NCBI RefSeq assembly: GCF_901709675.1
Contig: NC_051105.1
Coordinates: forward strand, 1,676,001 to 1,740,000
Length of the DNA stretch: 64,000 nucleotides
From: Syngnathus acus
Taxonomy: Eukaryota; Chordata; Actinopteri; Syngnathiformes; Syngnathidae
Reading direction: 5' to 3'
The number at the start of each line of letters is the position of its first letter. The first letter of the stretch is position 1. Below, one piece after another: positions 1 through 10,500 of the stretch. The translations under genes were made by a program, and so were the position numbers. The notes beneath the pieces were generated by a model. That model made no database searches and was not told the DNA's origin. It saw nothing but the letters and a program-made list of their open reading frames with translations.

Positions 1-278
1 GAGGCCAACATCAATCATATTATCTGAAAAGTCAAACATAATTCTGTTTATGAAATAGTTCTTGCGTGAATATAAAGATCCATTTGCCTGAAATCATCTT
101 GTGACGAATGGCCACAATCTGTGATAAGAACTCATTTAAAATATATTCACATCAACACTCACCAACTCTAGGCTATCGCGAGCTGACCTTTTACGTCAAC
201 ACGACAAGATGCGAGAAGAGAATGCGCCACCTGTCTTATTGTGATAAAATGGGAGCAAACCAAAAGGCAGTCACTCAC
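1..278 (-). other. lrp1b intron 8, 5' part
   Basis: This is non-coding sequence following the exon 8 donor GTGAGT at 278-273. It continues out of the window. I see no repeat or motif in it. Confidence 0.85.
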
Positions 279-501
279 TTGGTTTCCCTGGATGATGCTG
301 TGTCGGTTTTTGCCTTGGTAATCCACAACGTCGATGTAATCCAGGTAGGCATCTGCCCAATACACCAGCCTTTTGACCACGTCCAATGCCACAGCTGTGG
401 GCTGCTCGATGTTATAATCCACCAGCCGGGTCCTGTTGGTGCCATCCATGTTGCAGCGCTCCACCTTGGCCACGTTCCCGTAGTCGGTGAAGAACATCAT
501 T
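279..501 (-). CDS. lrp1b: lrp1b exon 8: YWTD propeller blades
   Basis: This exon encodes the last base of codon 341 through residue 415. It contains two blades: [20 protein letters not shown] (342-361), with FFTD in place of YWTD, and [20 protein letters not shown] (378-397), with YWAD. A sequon NRT lies at 363. The exon ends [12 protein letters not shown]. The acceptor is TTTTTGCAG and the donor is GTGAGT, leaving phase 0. Of all eight exons this one is the most strongly conserved against what I know of LRP1 and LRP1B. The next exon, expected to begin with a VRHLYG-like segment, is beyond position 1 and not in the window. Confidence 0.96.
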
Positions 502-3500
502 CTGCAAAAAGGCAAAGTGCAGCGTTGCCTTGACGCACAAGATACGAGTACAGTATCTCAAATCATCATTTGCCATTGAAAGAAATACAAAGGCCATTAC
601 TTCGCTCCAGCCTCCCTAGAAAACCCAACATAAAGTTGCGAAATCTATTTTAAATGACGAATAAATAAATAACCCATAAACCGAAGCGTAATACTACTTG
701 ATCAAAATATATGGTAGAATGTAGTCAAGTTGTCAGCAGTGTTGTGAATGTGAGAATTGCCAAAAATGAAATTGTTGAAATTGTGCGAACGGTGTTCATT
801 TGACATCGTCAAGGAGCCTGGATGATAAATAAGCCCCCGAGGTCACGCCATCAAAAATGCTCCTGCATGAGGAAAATACAATAGAAATGCACATGAATGT
901 TTTGGGGTCTGCTCTGTGAAATGTAAAAGTGCCTTCTTTCATTTCTGAAAGACAAATGTGGTGGAAAGAGGAAATCGGGAAGTGAAAGAATATAATGGAA
1001 TACCAGAATTACAAATGTCAGAGTGCTGCTTTAGGCAGTTTGCGACAATACCTTTTGGTTCATGTCGACGGCTAGCGTGGGAGCTCGAATAAAAAAGCTC
1101 CCACTGATTTGGCCTCACCTTTTCCAAACAACAAATCACCCACTGGATTAAGCATCTCCCAATTTAGAGAGCTTGAATAAATGAAGTGTATATTTGTTTT
1201 ACATTTATGTGACATCATTAACAAGGTGTCTCTCTTTTGCAGGCAGTTGTTCCTGCTAATGCTAAGTGATGGATGAGCTGCGACGCGCAGTCTCCACCGG
1301 CTAATGTAACTCCCCGCCCGAACGCTGATTATCATACACAAAAATATGTCAAAAGGAACATTGTAAAAAAGGTATTAGGAGTATATTGTTCCTGATGATT
1401 AAAATAGAATTGGCACTGTATCTATATTCTTCCTGTTTGTACACCTTAAGCGTCCTTAAATGCCAAGAGGAGCACCCACGGAGGAGCTCCGATACCTGAA
1501 GCGACTCTGAACACCAAAACAACATTGTCTATTACTTCAACTGTAATTGTCGGATATTTAAAAAAAGCATGCTGCGGAGAACCTCGGGGTATGAGAGCAC
1601 AAAAGAGCTAAGTACCTTTAAAACTGTGCGGAGGTGGGGGTGTTGAAATTAATTCCAAAAGACACAGGGAGTGAATTTCACACATAAAACAGGTGTTATG
1701 CAGCACATTTGCCAAAGAAAAGTCTCAATTACTCCCGACTACAGCTGAAATGGCTTGCGGATTGACATTCTGTCAAACGATATTTGGCCCAAGTGGAGCC
1801 GCCATGTACTGCACTGTTGTTACCGATGTCCAATCGTTATCCAGCTTACCTATCACTGTCACATTTGTTAGTCTACATCCGGAGTTTGGTCCTGAAGAGC
1901 CCCTTCCAACACACGAGCAGCTCATCAGCAAGATTTGCACGAGCCTGATAACGACCCTGATGTTTTCAACCCGGTGCATTAGGGTTGCATTTAAAACAGG
2001 CTGGATAAGAGCTCTCGAGAAGCGGACTCGGGGCACTCCTGGTCTACATAAAAGTGACACCGTCCAAGCTCTGGGCCTCTTAAACCAAAATCAAACAATG
2101 ACCCTGGCGCAGAGATCGAGCTTAATGCGCACAAGTCAGAGAAGGGCTTCCCTCTAAATTGCAGATTAAAAAGAAAAGAAAGGCAGCATCAGCATCAGCA
2201 TCAGCAAAGCGCTCCCCTAACAGGTGCACATCGGTGTAGCATGAAAATGATAGCGGCAGAAGGTGCTGAGGCGGAATTTTCCATTCAACGTTCAATTGCG
2301 TGGGAAGACTTCCAACTGAAAACACAACATGTTACAGAATGATAGAAAATAGCTGCAGAAGTCTGGTCATATTATTGAAATAAATAAATTAAAATGGCAA
2401 ACAAACAGTTTTCCCTTTGATATGGCCTTTGCGATTTAAAAAAAAACGTTTTTTCCCAAAGCAAAAAAAATGAACACAATATATGGGTTGAAAAAAATAG
2501 ACAGAACTGGGAAATTTAGTCGTACAAGTGAATATATTATTGTATAATACAAGATATATTGTATATTAGGAGTCCCGTCAATATGAATCAATCAATACGC
2601 AGGCATTGCCGTAATGAGCATAAACAAATCTCAAGTGGCAAATGGGATGTCGACGTCGGTTCCTCCAGTTGTCTCAACATAACAGAAATGTGTTCTCCTC
2701 AATCATAGGCTGCTTACAAGTGTTTGCTGAAGGAGCCATATTTAAACGGCCAGCGAGTAAATTTCCATGAAATGTCGAGCAACCTCGGTTGTAAGAAACA
2801 AGGACGCACGCGGTCAACGCAAGTAAGGGTGAAACTCTCAATTTACCAGATGATATACGGGCCGGGCCGGGCCGACATTCGCCCGAGATAACGAGCTGAA
2901 GCTGACTGAAAGAATGAGGTCGGAGTTTCCGTGGCAGCCGGCAGCCTTGACGTGAATCAATCCCAAATCATGTCATGTTCAAAGAAGGCCGGTGCAGAAA
3001 AAGCCCACAGTGAACAAACTCAATTCCGAGGGGGACTGACTGACTGACAAAGAAGTGATCAGCGGCCCGCGGACCACAAAGACGATTCCGAAATTCCAAA
3101 TTCCATTTGCTGTTCGACACTTGTTCACTGGCACGGAGCAGGCAAAGACCGAAAACATTTAGCTTACGACTTGTAATCCATTTCATGATGGTAATAATTA
3201 TTTTTAGTTATTGCAGATTAAATAAAACCATCTTGTCTGAAGTTAGTAAGCAAGCCTTTTTTTTTTTTACTGTGCGCTTTTCAATCCAATAGTAAAGCAC
3301 CAAACTGTTCACACAAAAATCGACGGCTTCCGTAATAAAACTTGACAACCCGAATGAAATTTCAGCTCGGATCGACGCAATTGCTTGGATCACTTTTACT
3401 GGCCAAATCTGACAGTCTGTGACCATCCGTTACCAGGCAGGGTTCATAGGGTACCAGCTCAGTGGCCTAGTGGTAGAGTGTCCGCCCTGAGACTGGAAGG

Positions 3501-4182
3501 TTGTGGGTTCAAACCCCGGCCGGGTCATACCAAAGACTATAAAAATGGGACCCATTGCCTCCCTGCTTGGCACTCAGCATTAAGGGTTGGAATTGGGGGG
3601 TTAGATCACCAACTGATTCCCGAGCGCGGCACCGCTGCTGCTCACTGCTCCCCTCTCACCCAGGGGATGGATTAAAATCACACGGGGATGGGTTAAATGC
3701 AGAGGACAAATTTTCACCACACCCAGGTGTGTGTGTGACGATCATTGGGACTTTAATTTAATATTGGGACTAGTAATGAAGAAAAAACAAGAAGTAGTTT
3801 GCCGATTCCAACCTCAACCGTGAGGAAAGCCTCGTCTTCCTCCAGCCCGGATTTGTTTCTATCTCGGCTGCGGTTTTGAACGGAAACAATCGTCATTCAT
3901 TTGAATGCACCGTCGCACAATTTCCCCGCTCAAACTGAAAATCCCGCTTGCTGAATTTCCTCACGAAGGATGTAAGGTGACAAGTGTGACAGCAAATGTG
4001 TGTCTAGACAGCAGAGGCATCACCGGGATGCAGAATAATTCAAATCCCCTCTTTGTGAATCATTCGTATGCTTCCGCACAAGTCCTTTGTTACGCATAGT
4101 AATTAGTTCCTTCTTCGCTAATTTCCTTTTCTTTACAAAAACAAAACCTCGACGGTGCTTTTGAGACGCAGAATTTGCTCAC
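502..4182 (-). other. lrp1b intron 7
   Basis: A 3.7 kb intron of phase 2. It holds one tRNA-derived SINE (3453-3757) and short simple runs such as a (GCATCA) stretch near 2186-2205. The 154-codon open frame at 1693-2157 has no recognisable domain and looks accidental. Confidence 0.9.
3453..3757 (+). mobile_element. tRNA-derived SINE, copy 1
   Basis: This is a short interspersed element with an internal RNA polymerase III promoter. The A box TGGCCTAGTGG is at 3463-3473 and the B box GGTTCAAACCC at 3506-3516, with the spacing of a tRNA head. A non-tRNA body follows and the element ends with a GTGTGTGACGATCATTGG segment and a TTTAA tail. A second copy lies at 13359-13662 and reads almost identically. 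Short open frames within it are by-products. The family name cannot be assigned without a repeat library. Confidence 0.9.
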
Positions 4183-4345
4183 CCCGTGAGAGGATCCAGA
4201 GCGATTCCTTTGGGATTCAGCAGGTCAAACTGGAGGAGAGTCACGCAAGTGGCGCCGGTCTGGTCGCACACGAAAATCTTGTCGCTGACCCGGTCGACAA
4301 AATAGAAGTTGCCCGTCAGCCAATCGATAGCCATGTGCTCGGCAT
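4183..4345 (-). CDS. lrp1b: lrp1b exon 7: YWTD propeller blades
   Basis: This exon encodes residues 287-340 and two bases of codon 341. It contains the conserved blade segment [14 protein letters not shown] (291-304). This is followed by a Cys-flanked hairpin (Cys313, Cys320) and then [12 protein letters not shown] (330-341), where the propeller strand pattern GIALDP is obvious. The acceptor is TCCTTCCAG and the donor is GTGAGC. At 163 bases it starts in phase 1 and ends in phase 2, so unlike exons 2 to 6 it cannot be skipped without a frameshift. The propeller mediates acid-dependent ligand release and folding in this receptor family, which is known from the family and not visible here. Confidence 0.95.
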
Positions 4346-5104
4346 CTGGAAGGAGAAGTAAAGAGCTGTCACGTGGTTGCTGAAAGCGTATGCTGCGCCT
4401 TTTAATGTCACTAAAACATCCCCTCACACCATTCGGCATGCAAAATGGCCATCTTCGGAATTTCCAGCAGAGCCCAATTGTGCGTTTCCAAAGCTGAGTG
4501 CTTGCTCTCAAAGTGCGGATGGCCGCACGGGCCGACGGTGCTTAAGGAATGTTTCCTCAAGGAGAAGATTGTCTTGAAAGGCAATATCGGGCCGTGGAAG
4601 CGCCTCAAGATTACACCACCATGAAGGCCACTTCTTTTGTCCAATTAGATTTACAGTGTAGGCTGTCTTATCAAAGTGTCAACGGGGAAATCGGATGGCA
4701 ACGATAAACGGCGCCGGTGGTCAAGTGAGGGAGTCAGTACTTGACTCAGTTTTTGTTTTTTTCTAAAATGTAAGTATGGTTCTTTTTTTTTTTTTTAATT
4801 GCAAGAGCCTTTCATAGCAATATCATGACTAAAAAATTTGCAATTTGGTAATATTTGGGAATTAAGACAAATGTCCAAGCTATAAATGATTAATTATATT
4901 ATATTATTATATCTAAAATATATATATTATTATAAAAATTCATATCACAAGCTTTTAAAGGTCAGCTTTTATAGGTCAAAAAAAAAAAAAGAAACTTTCC
5001 CCCCCAAAAAATGTAAAAAGTGGCAGAGGCACATTTGAAATGTAATTTAAATGTGCTGCTGTGTTATTGTATCATGTACATTGAAAATAGAACCCAAAAC
5101 TTAC
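4346..5104 (-). other. lrp1b intron 6
   Basis: A 759-base phase 1 intron. Its downstream half in transcription order is unremarkable. The part at 4840-4995 is strongly AT-rich with an A-run, and I see no recognisable element. Confidence 0.9.
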
Positions 5105-5362
5105 TGTGCAAGTGTTTTTGTGTGTTTATTTCCTTTTCCCGCGTGAGTCTGCGTAGATTCTTCATTTCAGCACAGCGAAGTTGCCCCGAGGATTCTTTGG
5201 CCAGAAGCCAGCACAGCTTGTCCTGCTTGTGCTGGAAATCCATGGCCAGACTGGCATTGACACTCAGAGACCTCAGGGGCAGGAAGCCCGTTCCGTTTAG
5301 ATGGCCGATGACAATACGATCCGATCCGCCCATGAGAAGCACGGGAGGCTTGTCGCCGGGAT
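5105..5362 (-). CDS. lrp1b: lrp1b exon 6: start of first YWTD beta-propeller
   Basis: This exon encodes residues 201-286 and the first base of codon 287. It covers the entry to the first YWTD propeller, beginning DPGDKPPVLLMGG. It then has a LAMDFQHKQDKLCWL segment at 239-253, corresponding to the AMDF...CW blade of LRP1-type receptors. A Cys pair is at 251 and 264. Sequons NGT (223) and NAS (236) are visible. The acceptor is CAAACTAG and the donor is GTAAGT, giving 258 bases, 86 codons, phase 1 at both ends. The C-terminal part (LRRLTREKEINTQKHLH) resembles the mammalian proteins less than the other exons do. The split codon rebuilds Asn287, which is followed by the conserved MAIDWLTGN. Confidence 0.92.
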
Positions 5363-6489
5363 CTAGTTTGGAGATAGAGAAAGAAATAGGCTTGCGTGTA
5401 TTTGCGAGGAGGCAAAGGAACACTCGCACGATAAAGCAAACCAAAGAACGGCGTAGCGTAGCATCGAGCTAATAAAAGCCACAATGTAATAATGGAGCGA
5501 AAGCGGCGCTTAATCAAGTGACATGCTTAATCAATCAAGCGTCATTTGTCATACACAAGTAAAAGAAACAAGAGGCCGCAAGAGGATTACTTGTCTCCCT
5601 CCGCAGACCGACCGCATTGCACCTGTCGATAAATCGCATTTTCATCCTTTGGAGCTCAAAGCAAAAATATGAACCATCGCGTTGGCTTCAGAGTTGGAAA
5701 TATTTTAATTCGGTTTGACCCCAATGAAAGAAGATTAGATCAAGATTAATTCTTAAATCGCACTGTAGAGTTGTACCTTCCATCTTCCATGGAGTTTTTT
5801 CTTTTTCTAAATACCCTGCTGCATCTCATCTACTGGCCCCGGAGAACTGTATCTGAAAATTTATATTCATGAGCTGTGGCAAGTAATGGTAAACCAGTCG
5901 TTATCAGAGTAGCACTATCCCTCTATGCTAAATGAATATTAATGCGGCCCGGCGTTGGGTTCACTTAAGTTTATGGCTTATCATATTCAGTGTATTCCTG
6001 CTAGGAAAGCAGTCGTATTGATTAAAAGCAGCAATGGTGGCGTTCCTCCCTGTTAGGTGAGCTGCGCCGCCAGCCATTTTCAAAATCTATGCCGTTCAGA
6101 CAACAATAAATACTATCAATTAATGTTTCTGAGTACAGCTGCAGACAGAGGATTGAATTTCATTGATTATTATTATTATTATCGACCACCTAAACATAAC
6201 ATGGCTGTATTCTTTCTAAGTGGGCCTTTTAATTCATTTGGGTTTATTAACTACTCCAATCTGGCATTCGCATAAATCAGGGTTACGGCGGGGATTGTCT
6301 CGCCATTAAACTCTGTCGACTGCTCCCACTTCCCTCGTGCTCATTAATTTTATCATGATCCTGGCCTGACCACATCTTGCAATTCCCACATGGGTGATGG
6401 AGACGCATTCATCTAGCTTCAACAACCCGGCCGATATGCCGTCTGATTCGACGAAAGTCTTTGACCGAACAGAGAGGATACAAACTCAC
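5363..6489 (-). other. lrp1b intron 5
   Basis: A 1.1 kb phase 1 intron. Apart from a short (TTA)n run near 6164-6181 I see nothing recognisable in it. Confidence 0.9.
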
Positions 6490-6618
6490 CTTGTTTGGCT
6501 TTGCAGGAGGTCTTGTCGGGTTGCAGGACGTAGCCTTCCACGCAGCCGCAACTGTATGAGCCGTACGTGTTGCTGCAGGTTTGGCTGCATGAGCCATATT
6601 GGGCGCATTCATCATGGT
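6490..6618 (-). CDS. lrp1b: lrp1b exon 5: calcium-binding EGF-like domain
   Basis: This exon encodes residues 158-200 and the first base of codon 201. It starts with the calcium-binding EGF signature DHDEC. Cysteines are at 162, 168, 172, 181, 183 and 196. The segment [10 protein letters not shown] (172-181) fits the consensus C-x-[DN]-x4-[FY]-x-C for beta-hydroxylation of Asn174. The domain ends [17 protein letters not shown], which matches the LRP1 and LRP1B family at this position. The acceptor is CCGGTCCAG and the donor is GTGAGT. It is 129 bases with phase 1 at both ends. The correct frame is short and lacks an internal Met near its start, so a scan for long ORFs misses it. Confidence 0.95.
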
Positions 6619-7381
6619 CTGGACCGGAGGGGAAGGAGTACAGAAGAAATTAACCGTGCTCTAAAATGACCCAAATACATGAAGTCGACCGAATCGGGCC
6701 TCACTTGTGTGGGACAGCGTGGCGTTCGAGTGATTATGCAGTGCATTGGTGTCAAACCCAAGGCCAGGGGGCCCAGATACGGCCCGCCACATCATTTTAT
6801 GTGGCCCGCGAAGACGTTGACAATCGTAATGGCCCTCCGAGGGAAACTATGACCACGATGCGGAACCACGACAAAAATGAACTTGACACCCCTGACGTAG
6901 TGGACGGCTTCAGTGTCTTTCCCGAGTTCTCCGTCACTAAATGTTATATAACTCGAGTCTGAAAGTCTTGAAGTTGTCCGTCGTGTGGTTAGTTGAACGT
7001 CGTTTGATAACGTTGTTTTTCTGAGAAACTGAAAAAACGAGTGTCCGGCGTTACGTAACGCTCATTCAGCACCTGTGTTGACTTTCAGTGTATGCAACAA
7101 CTCTCGGGAGGCACCTTTTGGCATCGAAACGAGATCCCCGATGGCAGAAAGCTGGCTCACGCTGTATTTTGTGATGAGCAAACAAAGCCACAGTAGGACA
7201 CGTGGCTAAAAAGTGCGCCTAAAGTTGCACGCCGAGGCCAAGAAGGAACGGAGGCCCCCGCCTATCGACAGATGGACTCGCATACCTTCCGCCTCCCGCT
7301 ATTTCGCCTCGGGGAAGGTCCGATGGAGGGCAAAAGGGGAGACCAGCGTGGGCAAGGAGAGAGGAAGAGGGTGAATCTTAC
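6619..7381 (-). other. lrp1b intron 4
   Basis: A 763-base phase 1 intron containing a short hAT-like non-autonomous element (6748-6894). Confidence 0.9.
6748..6894. mobile_element. hAT-like non-autonomous element
   Basis: A 147-bp element with terminal GGTGTCAAACC and TTGACACCCCTG as imperfect inverted ends. Internal GGCCCGCCACATCATTTTAT and GTGGCCCGCG segments are shared with copies at 38882 and 49298. Its end sequence CAGGGGTGTCAAA is of a kind common among fish hAT-type elements. A clear 8-bp target duplication is not visible. Confidence 0.65.
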
Positions 7382-7501
7382 CTCGGCAGCTCGTGCCGTC
7401 CTCGCCGACCTCGAAACCGTCAGCGCAGAAACAGAAGGTGCCGTTCCTTGTCATGACGCAGCCGTAGCGACACCGCAGCTCGTGGCAGGCTGACAGCAGC
7501 T
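7382..7501 (-). CDS. lrp1b: lrp1b exon 4: EGF-like domain
   Basis: This exon encodes residues 118-157 and the first base of codon 158. It forms one complete EGF-like domain with six cysteines at 123, 128, 132, 141, 143 and 156. The C-x-C pair followed by a DGFEVGEDG segment is the usual EGF second half. An N-glycosylation sequon, NGT, is at residues 137-139. The acceptor ends CCCCGCAG and the donor is GTAAGA. It is 120 bases, 40 codons, with phase 1 at both ends. In the receptor this domain sits between the ligand-binding repeats and the first propeller. It lies about 0.8 kb from exon 5. Confidence 0.95.
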
Positions 7502-10500
7502 CTGCGGGGAAGACGGCAACAAATAGAAATGGGGAAATTTCACCTTTGGATTCAGATTTTGTTCCCGATATATAAAGTCGATGTTTTGTCTTCCTTTTGG
7601 ACATGAGCACATTTCTTGTTTTGACTTGACTCCACGGTAAGAAGAAGAATCAGACGGACATATTAGCATGATTTATCGTTAGCCTAATAGCAATCGTGTT
7701 TATGAAAAGGATCAAATGAGACATTTATCTCCGTTATCTTCCATAGCCCACAATGGAATGCTTCAATATCAGGGCATTTAATCATCTAAATTGAGATGCT
7801 CACTGCATGTTTGTAATCATGAATGTTAATATTGTGTTGGTGTCCTTGCAGGGATCAGGCCAACTCCGACCTTGTCGTTAATCCTGCAGATTGACGATCA
7901 TCATCAGCATGACAATGAACAGCATTTTACTTGCTACGTCGGCGATTTCAGACTCCCCCGGGAAGTGGCGAGATAGTTTGGGATTTTATTATTTCCTGGG
8001 TGAGATCAGTGGTTGACACTTGATATGTGTAGACAGGAAGGGAATCAAGCTAACGCTGTCATAATGAATAAACGGGACTGATGTCGGCTCAAGCCTTCAA
8101 ACAAAGCTTCGGCTGGCCCCGAGACTGATAAGCCATTGCTGAGCATTCATTAATGTCACGTCGCAGACAACATAAAAGCTCCGTTTTTTCCCTCTTTGTT
8201 AAGAATTTAAGACATTCAGCATGGAACACGAAGTCTCCTGAAATATAATTCATTTCATGACAAGAATAGGAAGAAATGACACTGAAAGCATTCTTACCTC
8301 CTTCGGAATTCACGGCCACATTTTTCGTCATTTTAAAGTAACTCTGTTGAGTTATGTGCTCAATTTGATCTTGTTTTGATGAATTGTATTTATTATTTTT
8401 TTGGTATGATAGAAAATGACACCTGTGTTAATGAAGTGGGCGTGTTTCATCAAAAGTATGACAAGCTAAAGTATGAATTTTATATTTCTATTTACAAGTT
8501 TCTGATTTCTTTGCAGAGAAACGTACACAATGTTTTTGTAGTTTTCAGTCACTTGCATTTTCAAGGCTACCATTGATGAAGCCCATTTTTTATTTTTATG
8601 ATTCAATTCAGGGTCGAGATCACACAGTGTTCTGAATAGAAAGACCTTGCCGTGTTGTGCTGTGCAGCAAAGGTCGCGCAATGATTTGCTGGCAGCCTGC
8701 GATCTTCCCGCTGTCCCAACAATCTTAGTCAGCGTCTTTTTATTTACTACAGTCAAGTGGTCATCCCAGACAGGTACATTAAATAAACATCAGGACCGAT
8801 GCCAGAAATGTTCAGTTCACTAATTGAAAGTACTTTTTAATACCCAGGGACATCATTGTCTATTAAAGTCAAAGTTTACTCTCGGATTGGTTGGAATTTG
8901 ATCAGCGGGTCGCAGTGGGTCGAAATCAACTCTAGCAAAGATTAATTGGTGACTAATAAGATAGAACTGAAGTGCAATTCTACGATGAGTTTTGATTAAT
9001 ATCACTTCAAAATCAAAAATCGACATGCAGGAGTTAATACGGTTGAGTCGAGAACTTAGTGTTGATAAAAAAAAATGGTGTTATTCAAAAAGCCTTCGAC
9101 GATGCCGTCGCTCTTTCAGTCGCTTCAGCAACATCGAGAGAGAAGAATAAGAGCTCGTGTGACCGTCACCATGAAATGATGCGTCTCTGCCAACTAAACC
9201 GCTCCGTGGCAAGGTCAGAATCCAGACCGACCCGAAACTGGCAGCAAACAAACAAGCCAATTCATACAAACTGCCAACAGCCTTCAACTTCGACATACAA
9301 TGGACGTTTTCAGCGTTCTTGCAACTATTTTTACAAAGTGAGTCATTTCCAAAGCAAACATGCCGTAATTACCACTAAAGCACATTTTTTGTTTTCTTGA
9401 ATGTCTTTATTCAAGCTGCTCGATAGCTCAAGTGGCAATTATATCTCACCAAAAAGATCAAATTGTTCAAAGCTTCTTTCAGACAACGCAATGACGTTCG
9501 CATCAGAAGATAAAAACATGACGGCGTCGAAAGAAGAGTGTTGCTCAAAAACTTTTCAAAGTGTAGGCGTTGTGTTTTAAAGAATGTCAATCCAGTCAAG
9601 GTCAATACAGAACTTCATGAGTGAAAGTCTTTTGAGAAACGTCCATGAAAAATAATGAATGACAAATGAAAAGATGCAAATGCTTCTGGATATTTTTCTA
9701 CCAAAAACATACCGCCTTTTTTTCTCCTCACGGGTGGGGTGTGCTTGCTCTTGGCTTGGAGAGCCAAATTCCATTTACAGCAGTTTTACAACCTTTCAGG
9801 GCAATTAACACAATCCGTACAAACGCTTTGTAGCTTTAAATGAAAAGTGAGCAGTATTCTAGATTGTGCTTACAGCAAACCGGCGGGGTGGGCTGCTGAT
9901 GCCTTCAAGGTTCAGGAGTTTTTCCCCATTGGGCTTTTTTGCTTTTTCCTTTGATTGATGACCTGACGCCTTTTCTTCTGACTGATTTGTTTTATATGGA
10001 AAAAGACTGCAAAAGCAAACGGATCTCACTCAGCCACGTCTGATACCTGAGCAATCTTATCGTTGCTGACCTCAAGGATCCAAAGAAATCACAGTTGGCT
10101 TTTCCCTGAAACAAACTTGGCAAATAAAGCCATTCATCTGTTCAGTTTCAGCATGGCTTAGCCCGTTCGGGGTCACAACGGAAGCTGGATCCAATCGCAG
10201 CTGATGGTGAAAGGCCGATTGTTTTCACGTTCAACGCCACCATCAAGAAACTATAGCCAAAATGATTTGCGCATGGACGCAATTCTCAACAATGAAAGGA
10301 TATGTGACTACTTACTTTATGCGTCCCACTGCTAAGGGATCATAAGTAATGGGACAAGTAGCCACTCAGCTCTTCCATGGCCTGGTGGGCACGTATGGTT
10401 GCCGAGGCAACCGGCATTTACTGATGATGTGATTCATGTCAAAAGCAGGGGGATGGATCATTTTGGGATCCATCCACTTGCTGTGCAGCAATTTGTCTGA

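Noticed and set aside
1693-2157. 154-codon plus-strand open frame in intron 7
   Set aside because: No domain, and an overlapping frame exists on the opposite strand. Treated as chance.
3453-3530. Free-standing tRNA gene
   Set aside because: The A and B boxes are present, but the cloverleaf is not intact and the segment is the head of a repeated SINE body.
3385-3675. Open frames within the SINE copies
   Set aside because: The same peptides appear at 13198-13602 because the SINE itself is open by chance. They are not genes.
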